A DNA stretch of 64,000 nt from Limnanthes douglasii subsp. nivea (Eukaryota > Streptophyta > Magnoliopsida > Brassicales > Limnanthaceae). Positions 25,762-35,326 of this stretch are shown piece by piece (positions within the stretch are counted from its first letter, which is position 1; each line of letters begins with the position of its first letter). The stretch spans positions 322,922,250 through 322,986,249 of the forward strand of contig JAUPFV010000001.1 in NCBI GenBank assembly GCA_036936605.1. Reading direction: 5' to 3'. The position numbers and the translations under genes are program-made. The notes below the pieces were generated by a model that ran no database searches, was not told where the DNA came from, and saw only the letters and a list, made by a program, of their open reading frames with translations.

Positions 25762-27666
25762 ATGGGACCAAGAAAACTACTCAAGAGATTTTTGCGCTGC
25801 TCTTCATCATCCGCTCCGAATGCCGGAAACGATTCAGATATCGTTGAGACGCCGCAACCTCTTCAAATTGTTGCCCCCGATCCTACGTCCCGTTCGGTGA
25901 GACATAATCGGCGCGATGCAAGGAGGGAACCATCTCCTGTTGCTATACCTCAATCAGAATCAGAGGATGAAGAAACTGGGCAAGGCGATGACGAATCAAC
26001 GTTAGCAGCCGAGAAAGAGTCCTTTTTAGCACGCTTTCCGCACATACGCTTCTACAAAGGTTTTACAAACCATACGGCGTACCATGTTTACCATGGCCGA
26101 GTAAGTTATCTTGAATATAATAGGTTAATTTTGTTTTTCTATAATAACGTTTCACTTTAATGTATTAGGAAAGAGGGGGACGTCCTTTGCGGTTTTTCGC
26201 AGTGGGAAATGCGGTTAATCGTTGGAAGCTGATCAACCAAACCAGTGTGAGTGAGGTTGTCGAGTACACCCCTTTTGGACCATTGCTGGTTGCCCTCCAT
26301 CGTTGGAGTACCGAGGTACCTTTGGTAACCGCTTTCGTAGAACGGTGGCATCATGAGATGACATCATTTCACTTTTCTTTTGGTGACATGAGTGTCACTT
26401 TAGACGATGTGGCCATCATTACCGGGTTAACGATATGCGGTAGATTGTTGGAGGTGCGTAGAAGCAACAGTGTAGAGGAACGTGCGAAGCTGATACATGA
26501 TGTTCTCGGTGTGACATACGTGGAAGCTTTAGCGGATCTCAAACCGTGTAAAGGTATCGGTCTACGGTTAACTTGGCTACGGGAACGCTTCTCCAACGAG
26601 CGTTTTCAAGACGTAGGTCGATTAAGGAGGATCGATGTTCTACGTTGTGCGAAAGCCTACTTACTTTATCTCTTTGGGTCTTGTCTATTTGTAGACAAAA
26701 GTGGATATTACCTGAAAGCAGATTAGTTACACGTGCTCGATGACCTTGATTCGTTGGGATCATACGCATGGGGGATGCATATCCTTGCGGAGCTTTATAG
26801 TGGGTTACGTATGGCTTCCAAACATTCTACGAAGACGATGGGTGGATTCGTACAACTACTCGAATGCTGGATTTTTTTACCATTTCACTCGCTTTCAACC
26901 ACCTCATTCGGAGGGATTCTATCCCTATATGCCGCACATTCGTATGTGGGCAATACCCAAACGGTGCCACCCGATAGAAGAGTTTGGAGATCATCATCAA
27001 TCATACAGATTGACACTTGACCGATTAGACATATACACTGTATGTTTATATCCTAACTTAATTTATCGGATTATATTTTTGAAGTATGGCTTCATATATC
27101 GTGTTCGGTTGTTGTCTATTTCATGTTATTTTTCAGCCGTACGAGTATTGTCGGATTTTGAAACCCCTTCACGAGCTTGCGTGGTTTACCGGTGGATTGA
27201 AATTTATGGACAGAACAGAACTGTACCAACCACTTAGAGTTTCCCGTCAGTTTGGATACATCCAACAATTTGGCGCTTTATTTACAAAACTTGCTCCTAG
27301 GCGCGGTCACTTTTCAAATACAATGATCGACTTTAAAAATGATGTGTGGGAAGATCGGTACCAACACATAATACCACCGGACAGAAGAGGAACTCTAATC
27401 GAGGAAGGTAATGGAATAAGTATGACCGTACCGAATTACGATGATTGGCTTCGTCAAACTCTATGGTACGTAGTTCCTAATGCACCTTGAGATGAAGATT
27501 TTCCTATAGGGGAAGAACCACAACATTCAACCCACCAAGATAACATCACCGGAGGTTATGCTAAAATTCTCGACACCTACGAAAATCATGTGGAAGATAT
27601 GACCGGCAAAGAGTGTCGTGCGGCCTTAAGATATTGCATTCATGTATGCAAGACGTATACAACATG
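25762..27666 (+). pseudogene. Plant mobile domain (PMD) gene of the MULE, broken
   Basis: Exons are 25762-26100, 26169-27039 and 27137-27666; introns are GT-AG and keep phase 0. The ATG directly follows an acceptor (TTTGTAG) at 25760, which is why I prefer it to the ATG at 25744. The first exon encodes a basic/Ser-rich start and an acidic stretch. PMD blocks follow: TSFHFSFGDMSVTLDDVAII (about 26369), IGLRLTWLRERF, DVLRCAKAYLLYLFGSCLF, then RVSRQFGYIQQFG (about 27237). PMD proteins occur both as plant transposon proteins and as host MAIN/MAIL1 proteins; biochemical activity is unclear. Breaks: TAG at 26724-26726, a frameshift at a T7 run near 26871-26877, and an in-frame TGA at 27488-27490. 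Confidence 0.85.
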
Positions 27667-27679
27667 ACCTTATCGTATG

Positions 27680-27860
27680 TTGTTTCTTAGTTTAACAAAT
27701 GATGTTTATCGGATGTTGTTTTTTGTTTATCGGATGTTATTTTTTGTTTATCGGAAGATAATGATGTTTATCAGATGTATTTTTTTGTTTATCGGATGAT
27801 GTTTTTTGTTTATCGGATGATTTTTTTGTGTTTATTGGATGATGTTTTTTGTTTATCGTT
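27680..27860 (+). repeat. Minisatellite of TGTTTATCGGATG units
   Basis: About eight imperfect copies of a roughly 22-bp unit with the core TTTGTTTATCGGATGATG. It lies just downstream of the PMD frame. Confidence 0.85.
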
Positions 27861-27869
27861 GTTGTTTAG

Positions 27870-28310
27870 CCTTGTTTTAAGTGTTTAGAGGTTACGAAAC
27901 AATCAAATTTTAATATACACTGGTGTTTTGCACTTGATTACGAGATGGCCACTCAGAATCAGGTGCAATGTCCCAGTGAACAAATCATCACATTATATAA
28001 CGGGACACGGAGTTTGCAACTGATTCTGAGTGGCCTTCTCGGAATCAGTTGCACAATTTTTTTGAAAAATTGCAACTGATTCCGAGTGGCCTTCTCAGAA
28101 TCAGCTGTTGCTTGGTTCCAACTTGTTTGCAACTGATTCCGAGAGGGACACTCGGAATCATTTGCAAACTCTCTGTCTCCACATTTTGGTTATAACTTGG
28201 TAAAAAAAAACACTGCACATGATTCTGAGTGGCCCTCTCGGAATCAAGTTCAAAACCCCAGTATATATTAAAACTTGATTGTTTCGTAACCTCTAAACAC
28301 TTAAAAAAAT
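27870..28310. repeat. Compound palindrome, about 440 bp, with five hairpins
   Basis: Outer arms (about 27870-27970 and 28210-28310) are reverse complements, sharing GTTTAGAGGTTACGAAACAA. Nested inside are hairpins at about 27919-27978, 28015-28053, 28070-28111, 28125-28168 and 28214-28252, each with GATTC(C/T)GAG...CTC(G/A)GAATC arms. It sits between the 3' ends of the convergent PMD and OTU genes, so either transcript running through would fold into double-stranded RNA. Confidence 0.85.
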
Positions 28311-28404
28311 TACATAATAATAGAGACACTCTACTTGTTTCGTGTTGAATGATATTGAAGTTGAGTATATTACAAACATTAACATAACATTTTTGTCCCT
28401 AGAT

Positions 28405-28908
28405 TCAATCAATCGTTAAATCCACCACTTGTGGTTCTCGCGTAGTATGAGGTTTTGGAGGTTGGATACCAACAAAGGACGCAATCCTTCTTTGCAAGGG
28501 AGGAAACCACGCTTTAGCTTCTTTGGAAACGTGTTTCATATATGTTGGATAAACTAATGGCGACGGTCCACCGGGAGATATGGTAACCTTTAAAAACAAA
28601 ATCAATTAGTATACTAGTATGAAATTGTGTTTGCAAATATAATATTAGATTGAAAGGTACTCGTACGCTAATGTAATGATTTTCATGGAAGTGTGCGATG
28701 CCAATCTCTTTTCTTTCGTTCATAAGGGGTGGAACACCTTTTAGCGGTAGAAACGTATACGTAATACCGTCGGAAGTTGTATATATGATGCATTTGAAAG
28801 CATTAGAAATCACATAACAAATATCCGGAATTGTCATCCAATTGCTATAAAGGGAAATCAGGGCATAACAATCTAGGCAACGTAGTTCAACATCAACCCT
28901 TTCACGTC
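28405..28908 (-). pseudogene. OTU domain protein, C-terminal part, cut off by element B
   Basis: Two exons, 28908-28661 and 28587-28405, with a GT-AG intron. They encode the end of a plant OTU domain: WMTIPDICYVISNAFKC, TYTFLPLKGVPP, EIGIAHFHENHYISV (the last contains the conserved His), then ISPGGPSPLVYP. The reading frame continues from the N-terminal part at 34991 if element B and one copy of its ACGTC duplication are left out. OTU enzymes are cysteine proteases that cut ubiquitin-like chains; in plants this domain is often fused to MULE transposases. Confidence 0.8.
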
Positions 28909-29384
28909 TGGTGTGGATAATAATTGCCTGAGGGTAGGCTGGTAATTTTAAGTGGAGTTTTAAGGTGGTGTGTGGGTGTTTAACGGTGGTGTGTGGGTGT
29001 TTAACAGTTTAGAGTAGAGAGTAGAGAGATGATTAAGCAGCTTGGTAGCAGTTAATTCTCATTCCCCCTAGTTAATGCGGGTGGTTGGGTATTTATAGTG
29101 TAATGTTTGGGCCCTTATGGGCTTTCGGGTCATGTTTAATGGACCCGGGTCATGTTCAAAGACCCATGAGCTCTAAGTAGGAGAGCAAGTAGCTTAGTCA
29201 AGAAGTGTTTAGGTTTTTTTAGTACTTTTGTCATAGTTCGAACAGCTTTAAGTTCATAGTGTTCACAGAAATCTGTCCGGTTCAAGTGACCTGTTCGATC
29301 CCTGTCCATGAAACCTGTCCGGTATTCGGAGAGACTAGACCGATTTGCCCTTGTTCGGGGAGCATGCTGAATTCGGACTCATCA
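28909..29384 (-). repeat. Element B left LTR
   Basis: TGGTGTGG...CTCATCA, 476 bp. It is followed directly by a polypurine tract on the minus strand. Confidence 0.92.
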
Positions 29385-29399
29385 GGAGCCCCTTTTTTA
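29385..29399 (-). other. Element B polypurine tract
   Basis: The minus strand reads TAAAAAAGGGGCTCC, directly abutting the 3' LTR. Element C has the same tract; element A has lost it. Confidence 0.75.
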
Positions 29400-29712
29400 G
29401 GTGTTTGAGCAAGTATTCTTGTCAAAGAACTGAAAAACAGTCCGACATTAGAAGTGGCTTTCAACCCGGACAAATTTATGGGTATACCCGGACAGATTAA
29501 ACTTTCACGAATTCAAAACGGTTTTTGTCAGAGTTAGTGGGACACGTGTCATTCTCTGATTGGTTATTCCAGCCGTTTTTTCACCTTGAATTTCGCACCA
29601 CCTTCTTTAACAAGTAACCTCTTTAATTACAAGTAGTGACATCAGCGCTGTCTTTTAATCATTGCCAAACTTTTCGAATTCTCCTAGGAATCAACTCCTT
29701 TTTTCCAGATTT

Positions 29713-29720
29713 ACTATAAA
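29713..29720 (+). promoter_or_regulatory. TATA box of element B antisense gene
   Basis: TTTACTATAAATTC lies about 105 bp upstream of the antisense gene ATG at 29821. The same words flank the element D insertion in element C, showing that the antisense gene has its own promoter. Function is inferred from motif and spacing. Confidence 0.6.
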
Positions 29721-29820
29721 TTCAAACTCATTTTCCACTGTTTTACCATCTCTTTCACATTCACTCTGCAAATTTACTCAGAGCTTTCTCTCTCTAAAGC
29801 AAAGGTTTTCAGGGTAGTTT

Positions 29821-30371
29821 ATGTTTACAGCAAGAACAGCACTGATCAAAGGTGGGTGGCTCAATCTTTCGGAGTTGGAAAGAGCACAAAAAGTTGAGAA
29901 GGAGAGACGAATAGTAGCAGGGCTACCTTCATCACCCGTTGATAAACCAGTCGCCTCTGTTACTGAGTCAGATCGAGGCTCATCTTCCTCCAAATGTACT
30001 AAGCCCAAAAAACTCTTTCAATCCACCCTTTCGCCCATAGTCTATGGTTCCTCAGTTCAGGAGTCAGTACCTGCTGTTGAGCCAGGAGTCACAGTTACAA
30101 GTGTTAGGAAACCTTCGCCGTTTATTGCAATGGGGTCTCACACAGAGCACTCTCCGGAGAAGCTGGTGGTTAAAAGGACAAGTCGTCTAGTCAAAGGGCT
30201 AGCCTCCAAGAATACTCCCTCCAAATCGGGGGCAAAAAACAGTGGCTCTGGGTCTGGAGTGCCCATCAGAGCTCCCCGGGAAAGATCATCTGGTCCGGAG
30301 GCCAGCAGCCCGGTACCTCCAAGAGAGACTTCTGCCTCTGAGCCCTATTCTGAGACAAGCTCTATTGAGGT
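29821..30371 (+). pseudogene. Element B antisense gene, truncated
   Basis: About 180 codons match the N-terminus of the element A gene (MFTARTALIKGGWLNLSELE). The frame then runs by chance into reverse-strand pol sequence and stops at 30597. The gypsy type transposon domain and coiled coil are gone. It marks one edge of the internal deletion. Confidence 0.88.
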
Positions 30372-30402
30372 CTTTTGGGCAAGCTCTATTGAGGTCTGTG
30401 AA
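30355..30402. repeat. 24-bp direct duplication at the deletion junction of element B
   Basis: CAAGCTCTATTGAGGTC occurs twice, 24 bp apart, exactly where antisense gene sequence joins RT sequence. It looks like filler made during end joining. Confidence 0.75.
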
Positions 30403-30843
30403 GTCAATGCACATGCGCCACTTGCCATTTTTCTTTTTCACCAGGACACGATTGGCAGTCCACAAAGGATACTGAGATTCCTTAATGTGCCCCATCTTTG
30501 TGAGTCTGTCAACCTCTTGTACAATGACATCAGCCTTTTCTTTGGAAAAAGCTCTTCTTTTTTGAACCACTGGTGCTACATCTCTTCGGACAGATAGGTG
30601 ATGAGATATCACTTCTGATGGAACTCCGGTAACATCAGCATTGCACCAAGCAAAAACGTGCTGATGGTCTTTCAAAAATTTCAACATTTCTTTTTTCAAC
30701 ATTGGTGGCATCTTAGATCCTATCTTGACACTCTTGCCTTCTTCCAAATAATGTGTTTCAACCTCTTCAATTGGAATCAACACTCCATGGGTCTCTCTGG
30801 GGTCATCAATTTCACCCTCACCCCCAGAAAGGCCCTCAAACTG
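30372..30843 (-). pseudogene. pol: Element B pol N-terminal fragment
   Basis: The minus strand encodes the pol start through the first RT block (CIDFTDLN), in frame with gag-protease after the UAG at 30844-30846 (same CAA TAG CAG TTT context). RT catalytic residues, RNase H and integrase are deleted. Confidence 0.88.
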
Positions 30844-33800
30844 CTATTGATCATTTATACGGACTGCCCCCAGCGTTCGAGGAGCCAGGGCAGTGGCATA
30901 GCATTCTCTTGCAATCTTTTGGCTGCTCCGGACAACCCCAACCTGTCCCTGAACAGCATACTTTAAGCACTGGTGGACTGTTGAAGCCACTGCATGCATC
31001 CTAGAGAGCCAAGACCTCCCTAGAATAGCATTATAGCAAGTGGGACAATCCACCACAATAAAGAGTATTCTAACCATTTTCTTGAAAGGGCCCCTGCCCA
31101 ATAACACTTCTTCTTCAAATTCTCCGATCACATCGGCTGAGCTGCCAGTGAAGCCCACGATTGACCTGTCCGACTTTTGAATCACAGCTGGATTTTTCAT
31201 TTTCTTATAAGTGTTTAGGAAAAGGATATTGGCTGAGCTTCCAGTATCCACCAAGATTCTCCTTATTTCATTACCCCCTATAGACGCTCCTATGACAACA
31301 GCATCCTCATGAGGGCCAGCAATGTCCCTCAAATCATCCTCATCAAAGACAATGAAGGGGAACGAGTTCGGTGACTGATAAGATGTCATTCCTCCTTCCA
31401 GCTGGGAGGCTAAATTATGAGCATACCTCTTTATCGAAGAAGCAGTAGAAGCCATCATAGTGTCCCCTCCGAAAATTGTAAGCGACTCAAAAATTTTAAT
31501 GAGCCCGGAGACCGATCTAGAACACTCCTCAATAGCACCCACTCTGTTTTGAGTTGGATCAGGATCCAAGTATTCAGATTCCACATCAAACCTTTCAACT
31601 ATAACCATGGCCCCCTCCGGAGCGACATTACTTGGACCAACCCGGTGAGTATTATCAGGCCTGTTGCCTACTCTTCTCTTAACGTATGCTCCCAACTTTC
31701 CCCTTTCGATCAGGTTTTGAACTTCTTGTTTCAATGCTATGCAATCATCAGTGGTATGGCCAATATCATTGTGATATTAGCAAAAAGAGTTGTTACGATG
31801 CTCTCTAGGAGACTGCAAAGTTGCTGGTCTCCGGTAATGTACCTCATCTTTTGTTTTATCAAAGATAATGGCCACACTCTCTTTAAGCTCTGCGAACCAC
31901 TCCGGTTGGACCCATGGCCCTCTCTTATTTCTGGATTGTTGACTCTGAGCAGGAGCTGCTGGTTGAGACTGAGCTTTTGCCCTACTGTAAGACCCTACTA
32001 AAGGGACATGGTTATAATGGGTGAAAATGCACTAGCAATGGGTGAGATAGATGGCATCGAGACACAAGCGCGGAAGAAACAGAGGGAGACCCAAGAGAAA
32101 AATGGAGTTGGCGCGAGACTTGGAAAAATAGGCCAAAATATCAAATGGGCACTTTGGTTCAAGTGCAAGGGGTTCGTCTAAGGCGAAATTGGGCTGAGGA
32201 TCAGGCAAGCTGCTGGAAATGACTTAGAGGAGGTGTTGGGAGAAGATGACACGAAGAAATGTGAGTGTAGGCCAAGGTGGCGCGCTGTGGCGCATGCTGG
32301 CACGTTTCTGGCCGGCCAGAGGGGCCAGACTGGGCCAGAATGTGGGCCAGAACAGGCCAGAACGTGCCAAACCGAAAAACGGTTGGGCCAAACACATTTT
32401 TTCTCGTGCCAAAATTTGATAACTGCCATATTCAGTTATTATCCACCTCCCCACAAAGTTTGGGCACGTTTGCACGAGTGGGGAAGAAGTTAGCACATGA
32501 TTAACCTTGGTGGTTAGTGAAAATCGTGGGCAAACATCCCCAACTGCCAAAACCGCCTTCACCACTAGATGCGGTTGAGAAAATCATGGAAAGTGGCCCA
32601 GGAGTTTCGGAGCATGACACGGGAAAATCGGAAGTTATGGCTGAGCAAGTGATCATGGCACAGGCTGGCACGCCAGAATAGGGCCACTCGGGAGCGTTTG
32701 GCCGGCCAGACGTGGCTGATTTTCAGGAAATCCAGGCAGATCAATACTTTTGTGGGGCCAACTTTTTACCACGTCTAGCATAACTATATGGAAGTTACCT
32801 GGTGAAATTTCGGAGCAAATGGACGAGATTTGATATGGGCAATCCAAGGGCCAAGATTCTGCCACATAGGGCCATTATGTGGTAGTGGGTAGTTTCTAAG
32901 TTTGTGGGTGGTTTATTTCGATGCCTATATATATGTAACTCCACCAGAATTATAAGGTGGTTGAGAGAGTTTGTTTAGAGAGAGCTAAAGCTTGAGAGTT
33001 AGAGTTTAATTCTTAAGTAACTTGCTAGAGCAAGAGTGTAACCCGTTATCCTACTTATATATATAAGAACCACCGGAGTGGTTGTCCCAAATATAGTCTT
33101 GAGAGTGTTTCCATTTCGAAAAAGCATCTCCAAACTACTAAGTGTTAATCTTAGTGAGAGGGAAGGCTGACTAAAGTTGGAAACTTTAGGCCGCACAGGC
33201 GAAAAATTTCCTAGTGGTTTATTAGCCGTGTGACACCTACCATGCCCCTGTCCGGTTTCTCTTGCTTTGTTCCCGGACTGGTTTTGATTTGGAGTTGGTG
33301 CCACTGGGGTGGACCTCATTTGCCGGTGCACCCTGGTTTTCTTTGTTTCATTGACGTTTATTTGTTTGCCAACCTGATTCAGCAACCCTCCCCAGGTCAT
33401 AGCCTTCTTTCTGGTCACCGAATCAGCTAGATTGCCTGGGTTCAAACCCTGTCTTAGGGATGCTATTGCCACCTGTTCGAAGCAATCAGCCAACCCATTC
33501 TTTGTGTTCACAAAACGGATTATTTACTCTTTCAAGGACTCATTTGGCTCCTGGGCACAATGGATTATGGTGTCTCCATTGCCCTTCAGCTCCTTACTCC
33601 CTACGAACTGCCTCCGAAAGGCCACCCAAAACGTATCGAAATCTTTAATACAACCCTGAGGCAGGCTGTTGTACCATTTCAGAGCACTCCCCGTGAATGA
33701 CTGGGAGAATGCCCTACAAAGTAGTTTATCATCGTCATCAAAGTTCATCATGAAGTTCTTGAATTGCTCCAGATGGTTGTCCGGATCAGTATTTCCGTCG

Positions 33801-34440
33801 TACTTCTCCATTTTAGTGCTGTCAAACCTCTTGGGGGAGGTTTCCGGACAGGATTTTAGAAGACAGTGAAGACTGCCTCCAATTCCTTCCACGACTGAAC
33901 ACAGTATCCTCATTGGGAGTTGCAAAGATACCTGGCTCATCGTGGAAAGCAAAGGGATCCATCAGCATCTTGTCCGTATACCTCCGGTGGTGAGATGACC
34001 CCTTTCCAATATGCCTTTTCATTCTTCCATGGTGGTCTCTTTTTCTTGAATATTTCTTAACCTGCTTTTGCTTTTTCTTGGTTCGACCCTCATCACTGCT
34101 AGAGGACAAGGATTTTTCATTTCCCTCGCTGTCCGAAGAGCTACCCGAAGATTCTGAGCTCGAGTCAGAAATCTCCACAGGCTTGGACCGGTGAGACTTT
34201 TTAGAACTAGCATGAGTCTTTTTGGTGCTCACATGAGTTTTGGAAGCCTCATGCTCTCTGGGGTTATCGGTGTGATGAACAACCGATGCCTTGGATTTTT
34301 CTTTCACGCCCATCTTGGCCTTTTCATCCCTCAGAGCTTCTATTTCAAGCTTTAACCTGTCGCGCTCTTGGACAGTGTACTCATCATTCTCTTCCACCAC
34401 TTCGAGCAAAGCTGGTGGAAGCTCTGGATTGTCCGGATTC
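30844..34440 (-). pseudogene. gag-pro: Element B gag-protease, broken and interrupted
   Basis: It is homologous to the intact frame in element C, including the protease motif LVDTGSSANI (about 31240). Breaks: a frameshift near 33835 (an extra G in a G run), a TAA at 33524-33526, a TAA at 31777-31779 inside the zinc-knuckle-like motif, and the solo LTR at 31986-33236. Confidence 0.9.
31986..33236 (+). mobile_element. 1251-bp solo LTR nested in element B gag
   Basis: It starts TGTAAGACCC and ends CGTGTGACA, flanked by the direct repeat CCTAC (31981-31985 and 33237-33241). A TATA box, CTATATATATG, lies at about 32925-32936, followed by an A/G-rich leader-like stretch, as in an LTR read on the plus strand. 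No internal domain is present. The sequence is unrelated to the LTRs of A-D. A non-autonomous short element cannot be excluded. Confidence 0.82.
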
Positions 34441-34495
34441 ATACGGACAGAATTTCCTGGCAGGTTTTGAATGTTTGATTCAGGCACCTTCGTGC

Positions 34496-34513
34496 TCCCA
34501 CTGTGGTCGCCAA
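34496..34513 (-). other. Element B primer binding site
   Basis: TTGGCGACCACAGTGGGA on the minus strand, two bases from the 5' LTR end, identical to elements A and C. Confidence 0.72.
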
Positions 34514-34515
34514 TT

Positions 34516-34990
34516 TGGTGTGGATAATAATTGCCTGAGGGTAGGCTGGTAATTTTAAGTGGAGTTTTAAGGTGGTGTGTGGGTGTTTAACGGTGGAGTG
34601 TGGGTGTTTAACAGTTTAGAGTAGAGAGTAGAGAGATGATTAAGCAGCTTGGTAGCAGTTAATTCTCATTCCCCCTAGTTAATGCGGGTGGTTGGGTATT
34701 TATAGTGTAATGTTTGGGCCCTTATGGGCTTTCGGGTCATGTTTAATGGACCTGGGTCATGTTCAAAGACCCATGAGCTCTAAGTAGGAGAGCAAGTAGC
34801 TTAGTCAAGAAGTTTTTAGGTTTTTTAGTACTTTTGTCATAGTTCGAACAACTTTAAGTTCATAGTGTTCACAGAAATCTGTCCGGTTCAAGTGACCTGT
34901 TCGATCCCTGTCCATGAAACCTGTCCGGTATTTGGAGAGACTAGACCGATTTGCCCTTGTTCGGGGAGCATGCTGAATTCGGACTCATCA
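34516..34990 (-). repeat. Element B right LTR (5' LTR)
   Basis: 475 bp, TGGTGTGG...CTCATCA. The minus-strand TATA box CACTATAAATACCC lies at 34694-34707. It is followed by the target-site duplication ACGTC. Confidence 0.92.
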
Positions 34991-35320
34991 ACGTCCACCG
35001 TAAAGTTTGTCATAGAGAGGTAGGTCCGATAAGATTTCTTCTTTTATTGAGGTCCTAACATGCGGCCAGACATTTTCGTCGTAAAAAAGTCCATGGGCGA
35101 CGTCTCTAAAACCACAATGACCATCTGAGCCTATATTTTTGCATTCAGAGATGAATGGACGTAAATATCTGGGGAGATGTTGCAAAAATATTGTCGTATC
35201 ATTTGTGGTTTTTGCCTTCCGAGACTTGATATTTGTAGGAGTATTACGAGTCTTGGTACTCTTTGGTGCACTTGGTGTAGCCTTCTTTGGAACATTTGGT
35301 GTACTTTTTGATTGACTCAT
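34991..35320 (-). pseudogene. OTU domain protein, N-terminal part, cut off by element B
   Basis: A Lys/Ser/Thr/Pro-rich start is followed by the OTU active-site block GSDGHCGFRDVAHGL (Asp and catalytic Cys visible). The frame enters element B after LYDKLYGGR. The ATG at 35320 is in the same frame as the transposase upstream, with only TGA TCA TTA between them. I therefore favour one original transposase-OTU fusion split by a nonsense change; a separate gene is the alternative. Confidence 0.82.
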
Positions 35321-35326
35321 TAATGA

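Larger units (their letters stand above)
28909..34990 (-). mobile_element. Element B: deleted Tat-type retrotransposon in the MULE OTU gene
   Basis: LTRs at 28909-29384 and 34516-34990, with target-site duplication ACGTC (28904-28908 and 34991-34995). It is related to elements A and C but of a divergent subgroup (475/476-bp LTRs). Most of the antisense gene, integrase, both RNase H domains and most of RT are deleted. Gag-protease is broken, and a 1251-bp solo LTR lies in gag. LTRs differ at about six places by eye, making it the oldest of the four. Confidence 0.92.

Noticed and set aside
27870..28310. CRISPR-like array of spaced repeats
   Set aside because: The sequence is a plant nuclear transposon, and the repeats are hairpins with varied spacing and mirrored order.
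30286..30371. Left end of the 165-codon minus-strand frame of element B as pol
   Set aside because: Left of about 30372 it reads the reverse strand of the antisense gene across the deletion junction.
32201..32865. Short frames inside the solo LTR
   Set aside because: They have no domain, overlap on both strands, and lie in a clear LTR.
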